Origin: CAYOLL01 sp964404765 [NCBI: uncultured Gemmatimonadota bacterium]
GTDB lineage: Bacteria; 4572-55
NCBI GenBank assembly: GCA_964404765.1
Contig: CAYOLL010000076.1
Coordinates: 13,607 to 26,998 of the forward strand
DNA length: 13,392 nt
Direction: 5' to 3'
Below are positions 6,584 through 12,554 of this stretch, one piece after another. Each line of letters starts with the position of its first letter. Within the stretch, counting starts at the first letter, position 1. The position numbers were made by a program, and so were the translations under genes. Under the pieces are notes generated by a model. It worked only from the letters and a program-made list of their open reading frames with translations. It made no database searches and was not told the origin of the DNA.

Positions 6584-8111
6584 CAAGTCCGACTATCGGC
6601 AAATCTACATACCCGCCGCCCAATCCGTGCTGCTCGCATTCCACCTCGCAGGCTAAGCATTCAGTGCACTTGCTCTTCTTGGCTTCCTCTTTGGTGATGT
6701 TCAGGATGGGTACGCCGTTTTCTTCCTTCAGGATTTGCGGCACGCACATTTTGATGCACACTTTCGACTCGCACTTCAGGCAAATGTCGTGGTCGTAGGT
6801 GACCTTGCCGGTGATCGTATCAAACGTGTAAAGGTTGTTGCTCCACTGCCTTCCCCCTTTGGAGGGGGTTAGGGGGAGGTTCTTCGTCGTCGTCGGATTC
6901 TTCAGCAAAAAATCCATCCGTTCGGCGCAGTAATCGGCCGGGTTGTCCTTTTTGTAGCCTTCGATGGGGGCGGGCAAATCCTTGGTGTATTCGGTCAGGA
7001 TGCGCACGGCCTCGTCCTCGCTGTTGCCGCCGAGACGAATCACCGCCGGAATGGACAGGTTCTCCTCGCGGAAGGCTTTGACCAATCCACGCGCCGAGTG
7101 AAACTGCTCTTGGCTGGCCACGCCCGACCCCGAGCCAAAGTAGCCGTCAATACCCTTTTGCGACAGGATGATCTTGGCCGCGCGATAAACCTTGCTGGCC
7201 GGGGGATTGCCGCTCGTGTCGCAGAAATTGGCGATTTTGTAGCCCTTGCTAAATACGGCGTCCATGGACATCATCGAGCCGCCGCCGCCCGCGCCGTGAA
7301 AGCCGAGATAGCCCTGGCCCTTCGCAAAATTCTGCTCCATCTGGATGAAGTAGAACGTGCCGCGATAATCGTTCTTCTCCACGTTGTAGGCGATCACGTC
7401 CAATTCCGACGGCGGGCGATCCAGCTCGCGGGCGATTTCGATGCCCAAATCCGGATGGCGGAAGATGGCGTAATCGTCCACGGTCATGCGGCAGTCGGCG
7501 GCGTAGAATTGGCCGTCTTCGGTCATGACGATGGGGTTGATTTCGGCCGAGCGGGCCTCGTATTCGCGGGCCATTTGCCACAGCTTAATCAGCAACCCGG
7601 CCAGCTTGAGTTGCTCCTCGCCGACCACGCCGGTCTTGCGGATGACGTTGCGCGCCTCAAACTCGCGCAGGCCCTCGACCATGTCAATGTGCGTTTTGGC
7701 CACCTTGTCCGGGAATTCCTGGGCGATTTCCTCGATGCCCGACCCGCCCTTGCTGCTGAAGATGAGCAGCGGCTGCTGGGCCACGTCGTCAATGATAATG
7801 CCGGCGTAGTATTCTTTGACGATTTTGAGCTGGGCTTCGACCAACACCGTGTCAATCGTGAAATTGTTGACCACCCGCCCCAGGATGGCCGCGGCCTTGT
7901 CCGCCGCTTCCTCCGGCGTGGCCGCGAACTGGATCAAGCCTTGCGCTTTGCGGCTGGTGGTCCAGGCCTGGCCCTTGATGACCACCGGCCGACCAAGTTC
8001 CGCAGCGATGGCTTTGGCCTCATCTGCGCTGTGGGCCACACTGCCCGGCGGCGTGTTGAACTTGAACTTCTTTAGCAATTCCTTGCCTTTGTACTCGTGA
8101 ATGCGTGCCAT
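6561..8111 (-). CDS. SucC-like ATP-grasp acyl-CoA ligase beta subunit with C-terminal 2[4Fe-4S] ferredoxin domain
   Basis: The start MARIHEYKGKELLKKF and the following ATP-grasp region (VVIKGQAW, then EARSAEINPIV at about 188-198 and FYAADCRMTVDD) match succinyl-CoA synthetase beta and related ATP-citrate lyase/citryl-CoA synthetase subunits. Residues about 270-395 (HGAGGGGSMMSMD, CDTSGNPPASKVYRAAKII) are the CoA-ligase flavodoxin-like domain. The C-terminal domain has Cys444, 447, 452, 456 and Cys482, 485, 488, 492, enough for two 4Fe-4S clusters, which ordinary SucC lacks. An insert at residues 411-421 joins the two parts. ATP-dependent acyl-CoA formation or cleavage linked to an electron carrier is a reasonable inference; the substrate is not evident. 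The alpha partner with the catalytic His is not in the window. GAGG lies 8 bases before the ATG. The gene is visibly richer in G+C than the cassettes around it. Confidence 0.82.
   Translation of the reverse strand: MARIHEYKGKELLKKFKFNTPPGSVAHSADEAKAIAAELGRPVVIKGQAWTTSRKAQGLIQFAATPEEAADKAAAILGRVVNNFTIDTVLVEAQLKIVKEYYAGIIIDDVAQQPLLIFSSKGGSGIEEIAQEFPDKVAKTHIDMVEGLREFEARNVIRKTGVVGEEQLKLAGLLIKLWQMAREYEARSAEINPIVMTEDGQFYAADCRMTVDDYAIFRHPDLGIEIARELDRPPSELDVIAYNVEKNDYRGTFYFIQMEQNFAKGQGYLGFHGAGGGGSMMSMDAVFSKGYKIANFCDTSGNPPASKVYRAAKIILSQKGIDGYFGSGSGVASQEQFHSARGLVKAFREENLSIPAVIRLGGNSEDEAVRILTEYTKDLPAPIEGYKKDNPADYCAERMDFLLKNPTTTKNLPLTPSKGGRQWSNNLYTFDTITGKVTYDHDICLKCESKVCIKMCVPQILKEENGVPILNITKEEAKKSKCTECLACEVECEQHGLGGGYVDLPIVGLEEFRIKN
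6849..6881 (-). repeat. Palindromic GC-rich repeat inserted in frame (LPLTPSKGG)
   Basis: The plus strand reads CCTTCCCCCTTTGGAGGGGG followed by TTAGGGGGAGG: a CCCCC/GGGGG stem with loop TTTGGA, and an outer GGGGGAGG able to pair with CCTTCCCCC. Read on the coding strand it gives NLPLTPSKGGR between the CoA-ligase and ferredoxin domains. The flanking TTTGGCC-like family sequence resumes on both sides, so it looks like a small mobile palindrome that kept the frame. Confidence 0.7.
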
Positions 8112-8128
8112 GATGATAACCTCGTTTT

Positions 8129-8171
8129 ACGGTTAATGAAAATGATTCAATTTTGAATAATCACGGTTAAT
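8129..8171 (+). repeat. 9-bp direct repeat ACGGTTAAT between tumE and the SucC-like gene
   Basis: ACGGTTAAT occurs at 8129-8137 and again at 8163-8171, right next to the tumE stop codon. It could be an operator pair or a junction scar; chance is not excluded. Confidence 0.4.
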
Positions 8172-8654
8172 TTATGCGTTGAGATTTGATTGCTCAATCT
8201 CTCGAATTAGAAAGGGCAAATTCGGCGCGGTAAATGTCAAATCCGTAGCCGGAATGCGATGATTCTTTATGTCCGGGTGAATGTGCTTATGATGCGGATG
8301 TGTTGACGCTAAAGTCGGATCATTCGGATGCGGAAAGGAGTCATACCAATACAACTTTTTTTTATGCGGATACCCGGCCCGGCAGTATTCAGTTGCATCC
8401 GGCAATTCAGCCAACGGCTGCAAATGACGGGAAACTTCGTAGCTATAGCTTTCGATCACTTGCAACTCAAAGTTGAGAATCTCCAGCACGCACAGCACGA
8501 TATGGTTGGGGAAATGGATCATACCCGCGACTTTTCCGACCCTTGCGCCATGCGGAATATAAACCAATGTGGAGCCTTCCATCGAGACAAAATGTTCGGA
8601 CAGCGTATGAATGAAAAGCGCGTAATCTCGCGGTGATTGTAACGGATCATTCAT
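8172..8654 (-). CDS. TumE-family toxin (DUF6516)
   Basis: I place the start at 8654 (MNDPLQSPRDYALF...), giving 160 aa, because this ATG is one base after the upstream gene's stop and the extra 12 residues of a longer reading lie inside that gene. The family pattern of DUF6516 is visible: an N-terminal strand-rich half (MIHFPNHIVLCVLEILNF), then KKLYWYDSFPHP at about residues 99-110, the His-rich HPHHKHIH at about 119-126, and a C-terminal FTAPNLPFLIREIEQ helix. DUF6516 proteins act as toxins of type II TumE-TumA modules. The His cluster is the probable active or metal site. The partner lies immediately upstream with near-zero spacing, and the SucC-like gene starts 60 bases downstream. Confidence 0.8.
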   Translation of the reverse strand: MNDPLQSPRDYALFIHTLSEHFVSMEGSTLVYIPHGARVGKVAGMIHFPNHIVLCVLEILNFELQVIESYSYEVSRHLQPLAELPDATEYCRAGYPHKKKLYWYDSFPHPNDPTLASTHPHHKHIHPDIKNHRIPATDLTFTAPNLPFLIREIEQSNLNA

Positions 8655-8655
8655 A

Positions 8656-8925
8656 TCACACCGCCATCGCCGTCTTGATTTGGATGGCAATCGGCTGGCG
8701 TTCGATCAATTCTCGATATTGCGTCTCCAGGCTCAGGCGCGCTTTGCACAAGCCCAGCCATTCCACAAACTCCTGCCGATAGTCGTCTAAGGCGTCGAAC
8801 TCGTCCAGCTCGCCGTTGGTGATCGCCCGATAAAACTCCGGCGATTTGACGCCGAATTTCAACTCGAATCGGCTCAGTAAATGATCCAGTTGGCCGATGT
8901 CTTGTATTAGTTCATTCAAGCGCAT
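8656..8925 (-). CDS. Small helical protein, probable TumE partner antitoxin
   Basis: The product is 89 aa, acidic and helical. It has the segment FELKFGVKSPEFYRAITNGE followed by LDEFDALDDYRQEFVEWLGL and CKARLSL, which matches my memory of small proteins encoded just before DUF6516 toxins (sequence of the type FY....GEL.....FVEW). No helix-turn-helix is obvious. AGGAG sits about 8 bases before the ATG. The stop is separated from the tumE ATG by one base, so translation is coupled and the antitoxin is made first. The start codon lies inside the end of a short frame derived from the SucC-like gene head. The antitoxin role is inferred mainly from context. Confidence 0.65.
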   Translation of the reverse strand: MRLNELIQDIGQLDHLLSRFELKFGVKSPEFYRAITNGELDEFDALDDYRQEFVEWLGLCKARLSLETQYRELIERQPIAIQIKTAMAV

Positions 8926-9070
8926 GATGTTGTCTCCTTTCGAGCGATTTGATTAAACTTTTGCAATTGGCCTTCGCCTCGTCTACGCTGTGGGCCACAT
9001 TGTCCGGCGGCGTGTTGAACTTGAACTTCTTGAGAATTTCCTTGCCTTTGTACTCGTGAATGCGTGCCAT
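8912..9070 (-). pseudogene. SucC-like 5'-end fragment, copy 2 (52-residue leader frame)
   Basis: From the ATG at 9070 the frame reads MARIHEYKGKEILKKFKFNT, then PPDNVAHSVDEAKA. This is the first 34 codons of the SucC-like gene, with 9 mismatches in 102 bases by eye. After codon 34 (8969) homology stops at once. The frame continues 18 codons to TGA at 8912-8914, running 14 bases past the start of the putative antitoxin at 8925. GGAG precedes the ATG by about 10 bases (GGAGAACCGAATT). This could be a passive remnant or a translated leader that feeds ribosomes into the antitoxin. Confidence 0.85.
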
Positions 9071-9115
9071 AATTCGGTTCTCCAATCTTCAAATTGACAT
9101 GAAGTTATAATTGCT

Positions 9116-9454
9116 TTATTCAGACTCTTCCGGGCGCAGCAATCGTTCTTGCAATAAGGATTGCATATCGCGGCGACCATCTAAAATACAATGAACATAA
9201 ATATCATTTTCGACAATTTGGTAAACAATTCGATAAACTTTGTGGTTGAGTTCACGGTATGCACGAATGCCCAAACGTAACAACTCCGGCGGAAAATGGC
9301 CGCGCTCAGGCATTTGCTCCAAACTAAAACAAACGCTTTCCAACTCATCCAAAATCTTTTCAGCGCGACGCGGCACACCGGCCCCGACCAAATATTGGTA
9401 TATTTCCAACAAATCAAGCTCGGCGTCAACGACAAAATGCACTTGATACGTCAT
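9116..9454 (-). CDS. ParE/RelE-superfamily toxin
   Basis: The 112-residue product begins MTYQVHFVVDAELDLLEIYQ and has the ParE-type layout: a first strand, then two helices (DLLEIYQYLVGAGVPRRAEKILDELESV, with SLEQMPERGHFPPEL), followed by YRIVYQIVENDIYVHCILDG and RRDMQSLLQERLL. YRIVYxIxxxxIxVxxIxxGRRD is characteristic of plasmid-stabilisation toxins. ParE members poison gyrase and RelE members cut mRNA; the sequence does not decide between them. The ATG overlaps the end of the Phd-type gene by 4 bases (ATGA), the usual antitoxin-first coupling. Confidence 0.88.
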   Translation of the reverse strand: MTYQVHFVVDAELDLLEIYQYLVGAGVPRRAEKILDELESVCFSLEQMPERGHFPPELLRLGIRAYRELNHKVYRIVYQIVENDIYVHCILDGRRDMQSLLQERLLRPEESE

Positions 9455-9735
9455 TTCTTAGCCGCCTCGCTGATCTTTTTTCGCACATCGGCAAAAGCTT
9501 GCCGGGCCGGTTTGACCTTGCCTTCACGCAAATGCCCCGAACTGAGCAGCAGGATTTTGAGCATGGCCAGACTTTCCTGCATTTGCTCATACACCCGGAT
9601 GTCCTGCATCACCACTTTGGCCTGGCCTTTTTGGGTGATAATCACCGTGTCGTGATTGTCAAACACGTCTTGCACCAACGTTGATGTGTTGGATTTCAAA
9701 TAGCTAATGGGTTTAATGGCTTTGCTGAGTTTCAT
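9451..9735 (-). CDS. Phd/YefM-family antitoxin
   Basis: The 94-residue product begins MKLSKAIKPISYLKSNTSTL, then VQDVFDNHDTVIITQKGQAKVVMQDIRVYE. This is the Phd/YefM N-terminal DNA-binding fold, with the strand-turn TQKGQAKVVM and the YE helix. The C-terminal half (EGKVKPARQAFADVRKKISEAAKK) is basic and probably disordered until it wraps the toxin. Such antitoxins bind their own promoter as a complex with the toxin. The start ATGA overlaps the TGA of an upstream leader frame copied from the SucC-like gene. AAAGGA about 8 bases upstream is the ribosome site. Confidence 0.88.
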   Translation of the reverse strand: MKLSKAIKPISYLKSNTSTLVQDVFDNHDTVIITQKGQAKVVMQDIRVYEQMQESLAMLKILLLSSGHLREGKVKPARQAFADVRKKISEAAKK

Positions 9736-9809
9736 GTATTTATCCTTTCGATGAGCGTGTTGAACTTCTTGAGAATTTCCTTGCCTTTGTACTCGTGAAT
9801 GCGTGCCAT
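9732..9809 (-). pseudogene. SucC-like 5'-end fragment, copy 3 (25-residue leader frame coupled to phd)
   Basis: From ATG at 9809 the frame reads MARIHEYKGKEILKKFNT, then LIERINT and TGA. It equals copy 2 through its head (9755-9809), except that one 6-base unit of the tandem TTGAAC TTGAAC (plus strand) is missing, and it is interrupted after about 20 codons of the parent gene. The TGA at 9732-9734 overlaps the phd ATG as ATGA. The leader before it (GGAGAACTGAATC) resembles copy 2, not the resident gene. It may be a remnant or a real upstream frame driving phd translation. Confidence 0.85.
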
Positions 9810-9930
9810 GATTCAGTTCTCCATTTGATGAAAATTTATGGTGATCAATAATAGTACGTTGTTCGAATTGTGATTGCTCTCACGTTCTGCTTGCTTATTT
9901 TTTGCGCCGACCGGCTATTGAAGACGACGC

Positions 9931-10283
9931 TTATTTCAACCGATCATACTCCGCCGGTTCAACTTTTGGCGCTTGCGCCAACGCCAGCCGGACGCCCAGC
10001 GCGTTTAACACCCGCATCATCGTGACAAAATTTGGTTTAGCGCCGGGGGCCAATGCTTTGTAAAGGCTTTCGCGGCCCAGGCCGATTCCTGGGCAATTTG
10101 CCTCATCCCCTGCGCTTTGGCAATATCCCCGATGGCGGCTAAGAGCAAATTTGGATGGCCATCCTCCAAACTGTATTGAGATATGGGCGCAAACAGACAC
10201 TTGACAATGCGCTGTAAGATAGTCAAAATTTTGCTGATTTCAAGCGGTTTGTAGGGTTGTGATCGGATAAGTGTTTGCCGCAT
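9931..10283 (-). pseudogene. HigA-type addiction-module antidote, frameshifted
   Basis: Two overlapping frames together give the antidote family (TIGR02684-like, helix-turn-helix) pattern. The upstream frame carries SLEDGHPNLLLAAIGDIAKA, QGMRQIAQE; the other resumes with IGLGRESLYKALAPGAKPNF, VTMMRVLNALGVRLALA. One missing base near 10084-10088 (GAATC where GAAATC is expected) explains the switch. A second possible one-base loss near 10168-10172 would restore YLNTV-LEDG. The N-terminal limit is unsure. No HigB-like toxin is found beside it, and no SucC-like head copy is seen upstream of it. It is either decayed or affected by a sequencing error. Confidence 0.72.
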
Positions 10284-10345
10284 TTTGAACTAAAATTCTG
10301 TGGTCAGACGCAAACGCGCAAATCTTTGCTTTAAACTGATTTTGA

Positions 10346-10374
10346 TTGACGGGTTTGCAAAAGAATTGTATTAT
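10346..10374 (+). promoter_or_regulatory. Candidate sigma70-type promoter for the 10457-12553 genes
   Basis: TTGACG at 10346-10351 and TATTAT at 10369-10374 are spaced by exactly 17 bases. It lies about 83 bases before the ATG at 10457 in the divergent region between the HigA pseudogene and the plus-strand genes. The rest of 10284-10456 holds no gene that I can support. Confidence 0.5.
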
Positions 10375-10456
10375 GAAGAAGCAAGTTGAAGCACCATTTT
10401 GCAAGCTGCCGAAGCGTTTTACCCAGCAAAGCCCATTCTTTAGACGGAGGTGACAA

Positions 10457-10813
10457 ATGAACTTCACTTCAGTTTTTACGGCGTACCATTATCGCCTGAA
10501 AGCGCTTTCCTGTCTTGGCGGGCTGGCCTGTTTTTGGATAAGCTCTGTCTGGTCATCCGGGCCGCCGTTGTTACCGACGATAATTATGGCGGAGGCGCTT
10601 TCGGTAAATGCGGCTCAGGATTCCTGTCGGGCAATGCTGCCTTTCAGCAACGACAATCCACCGATCAAAACCAAACAGCCCGCTGATGCCGGTACCCTGC
10701 AGGAATCGGCGGATAAGAAGAAGAAAATGGATCTTCACGATCACGATGGCCCGTTTTATTTAAACATTATTGATCTCGAATACCTTTCAAAATTAGGCGT
10801 CGAAATGGTTTGA
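10457..10813 (+). CDS. Small membrane or secreted protein, not recognised
   Basis: GGAGGTG at 10446-10452 before the ATG is a strong ribosome site and the main reason to believe this 118-residue gene. Residues about 16-34 (ALSCLGGLACFWISSVW) are hydrophobic and could be a signal peptide or a membrane anchor. The rest is polar, with a Lys-rich stretch (DKKKKMDLHDHDGPF) and a C-terminal segment that may form a helix (YLNIIDLEYLSKLGVEM). No family is recognised. It is followed by a hairpin and then by the CcmH-like gene on the same strand. Confidence 0.6.
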   Translation: MNFTSVFTAYHYRLKALSCLGGLACFWISSVWSSGPPLLPTIIMAEALSVNAAQDSCRAMLPFSNDNPPIKTKQPADAGTLQESADKKKKMDLHDHDGPFYLNIIDLEYLSKLGVEMV

Positions 10814-10835
10814 CGCACAACCGCATTTGGAATAG

Positions 10836-10889
10836 CAAACTTCAGCTTGCAGGCACTTAATTATGATTGGCAAACTGAAGTTTGTTTTA
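10836..10889 (+). terminator. Hairpin with T-run between 10457 gene and ccmH-like gene
   Basis: CAAACTTCAG at 10836-10845 pairs perfectly with CTGAAGTTTG at 10875-10884, followed by TTTTAT. The 29-base loop is long for an intrinsic terminator, so partial read-through or a repeat origin is possible. Confidence 0.5.
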
Positions 10890-10910
10890 TAAAAGTGTTA
10901 AGGAGTTCTC

Positions 10911-11405
10911 ATGATATTTCGTATCGTCACGGCTGTTGTCCTGCTTTTGGCTGTTCAGGCTGTCGCACAACTGCCAATAACATATCCCCCGCCAATTGAG
11001 GCGGCTGCCAAAGAATTAGAAATGGAATTGATCGCGCCGTGCTGTTGGACGCAACCCATTGCCGAGCACAAATCCGGCATAGCGGAGGAAATGAAGGCGG
11101 AAATCCGAAAAATGCTGAGCGATGGCAAAACCAAACAAGCCATCCTCGATTTTTACGTACAAAAAGACGGCATGCGTGTTCTGTCGATTCCGCGGCAAGA
11201 GGGTTTTAATCGCCTGTCGTATTTGATGCCGATTGTTTTTATGGTTATCGGATTGGTCATTGTCGGCTTTTTTATCCGAAAATGGAAACACAGCCAGCAG
11301 GCACAGACTGCAACCGCGAATCCGACGAATGCGCTTCTTCCCGAAGCGGGCCTCGATCCCGTTATGTCCGCCCGAATTGAGCGTGAAATCAGCGAAATGA
11401 AATAA
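10911..11405 (+). CDS. CcmH/NrfF-like cytochrome c maturation protein lacking the first redox Cys
   Basis: AAGGAG precedes the ATG. Residues 1-19 are a signal peptide or anchor (MIFRIVTAVVLLLAVQAVAQ). The domain that follows matches CcmH/CycL: ELEMELIAPCCWTQPIAEHK, GIAEEMKAEIRKMLSDGKTK, ILDFYVQKDGMRVLSIP and EGFNRLSYLMP. A membrane helix lies at about 102-122. CcmH reduces or presents apocytochrome cysteines for haem ligation with a CxxC pair in the periplasm. In related proteins the site reads CPCC; here it is APCC (Cys44, Cys45), so the CxxC spacing is broken. The basic and polar tail (123-164) is cytoplasmic by the positive-inside rule. Only 2 bases separate it from the DUF4388-FliM gene, so they are co-transcribed. 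No other ccm genes are in view. Confidence 0.75.
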   Translation: MIFRIVTAVVLLLAVQAVAQLPITYPPPIEAAAKELEMELIAPCCWTQPIAEHKSGIAEEMKAEIRKMLSDGKTKQAILDFYVQKDGMRVLSIPRQEGFNRLSYLMPIVFMVIGLVIVGFFIRKWKHSQQAQTATANPTNALLPEAGLDPVMSARIEREISEMK

Positions 11406-11407
11406 TT

Positions 11408-12553
11408 ATGCTAAAGTTTGAAGGTAATATCAACGAAAGCACTATATCCGCCGCGCTAAATTTCTTCCGTCGCGGAAATTATCATGGCTGTGTCGTCATC
11501 AAAAAAGGGGAAGCGAGTCAGGGCGTGATGTACGTCAATGGTCCGGCCATTGTCTACGTCAATGTTTCGCCGCGTCAGCGCCGTCTGGGTAATCTGCTCA
11601 TCCGCAAAAAACTGCTGACACCGGGCAAGATGACCAAAATCGCCGATCAAATGAAAGCCGAAAACTACGCCCGTTCTTTTGCGGCGCTGGTTCTGGAAGA
11701 GGGCTGGATAAACGAAGACGTTTTGCTGGAAAATATCCGGGAAATGATGCTGGAAATCGTGCTGAATGTCATGAATTGGCAGGAGGGCTACTTTAAATTT
11801 ATCGAGGGCCGAAATGTGCCCAAGCAGTTTCTACCCTGCCCGCTGGCCATTGACGATATCATGCGCGAATGGTTTGCCAAAGACGGGCAAATCAGTCCCT
11901 TTGGTGAATCTGACCTGGAATCCGGCGTTGAAGCCGGTTTAACCGATGAAATGACCTTTCACCAGGCCGAGCTGCGCACCCTGGATATTTTAACCCCGCG
12001 CCAGATTGAATTTGGCAGCGGTCACAAGGAAAAATTGCAGGGTATCTTCCAAAGCCTGGCCGAGGCCGCTGCCCGCCAGATGAGTCCAACGCTTGGTGAA
12101 AAACATATCATCCACTTATCTTCAATATATGAGATGAGTTACAATCAGTTTTTAACCATTGTGGCATCCGATCATCTGCACACATTAGTCGAGCTAAAGC
12201 CGTTTGTAGATTTTGGGCTGATCAGCTTTCATCCGGAAACCGTCGCGATCACCCTGGAGCAATTGTTGGGCGCAACGACACCCGGCAGCAGCTCCTTTGA
12301 TGAATTTTCCCAAATCGAAGAAGGCTTGATAGAAAGCATTGTCGCAAAACTGGCAATGGCCTTTAGTCCGGTTTGTCTGGCCTCTCTCAACTTTACGGTT
12401 AGCCCCTACACCCGTTATCGCGTCGATCATCATCAGCATTTCTCGGCCTCACTCGATTTGATGGTGGTGGGCAATTTCGACTGGGTCATCCAATCTCGCG
12501 CTGCCAAAGCCTACTTCTGCCTGCCGCGCTGGGTATTTGACGTAATTTTGTAG
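11408..12553 (+). CDS. DUF4388 (PATAN) - FliM-like middle domain fusion protein
   Basis: Residues 1 to about 135 fit DUF4388: an N-terminal GNINESTISAALNFFRRGNY, the pattern LGNLLIRKKLLTPGKMTKIA, and the end WINEDVLLENIREMMLEIVL with NWQEGYFKF. DUF4388 proteins are signalling adaptors. Residues about 188-381 look like the FliM N-terminal segment and middle domain: LDILTPRQIEF, a long helix IFQSLAEAAARQMSPTLGEK, then SSIYEMSYNQFLTIV, LVELKPFVDFGLISFHPETV, IEEGLIESIVAKLAMAF and the closing YFCLPRWVFDVIL. It ends there, without the C-terminal FliN/SpoA domain that assembles the flagellar C-ring, and no flagellar genes are nearby. I infer a cytoplasmic signalling or scaffold protein that borrowed the CheC-like FliM fold. 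The FliM assignment is from pattern memory. Confidence 0.72.
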   Translation: MLKFEGNINESTISAALNFFRRGNYHGCVVIKKGEASQGVMYVNGPAIVYVNVSPRQRRLGNLLIRKKLLTPGKMTKIADQMKAENYARSFAALVLEEGWINEDVLLENIREMMLEIVLNVMNWQEGYFKFIEGRNVPKQFLPCPLAIDDIMREWFAKDGQISPFGESDLESGVEAGLTDEMTFHQAELRTLDILTPRQIEFGSGHKEKLQGIFQSLAEAAARQMSPTLGEKHIIHLSSIYEMSYNQFLTIVASDHLHTLVELKPFVDFGLISFHPETVAITLEQLLGATTPGSSSFDEFSQIEEGLIESIVAKLAMAFSPVCLASLNFTVSPYTRYRVDHHQHFSASLDLMVVGNFDWVIQSRAAKAYFCLPRWVFDVIL

Positions 12554-12554
12554 A

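Noticed and set aside
7098-8075. Long open frame (325 codons) on the plus strand opposite the SucC-like gene
   Set aside because: It mirrors a G+C-rich gene whose third positions keep the antisense frame open. Its composition (Ala, Gly, Leu, His, Asp, Arg) is low in information, and it has no family motifs.
8983-9180. 65-codon minus-strand frame over the SucC-like head copy 2
   Set aside because: It is out of frame with the conserved MARIHEYKGKE reading and matches nothing; the homologous frame is the better explanation.
10240-10467. 75-codon minus-strand frame upstream of the HigA remnant as a possible HigB toxin
   Set aside because: It shows no HigB/RelE pattern, is Cys/Phe-rich, and overlaps the promoter and start of the plus-strand gene.
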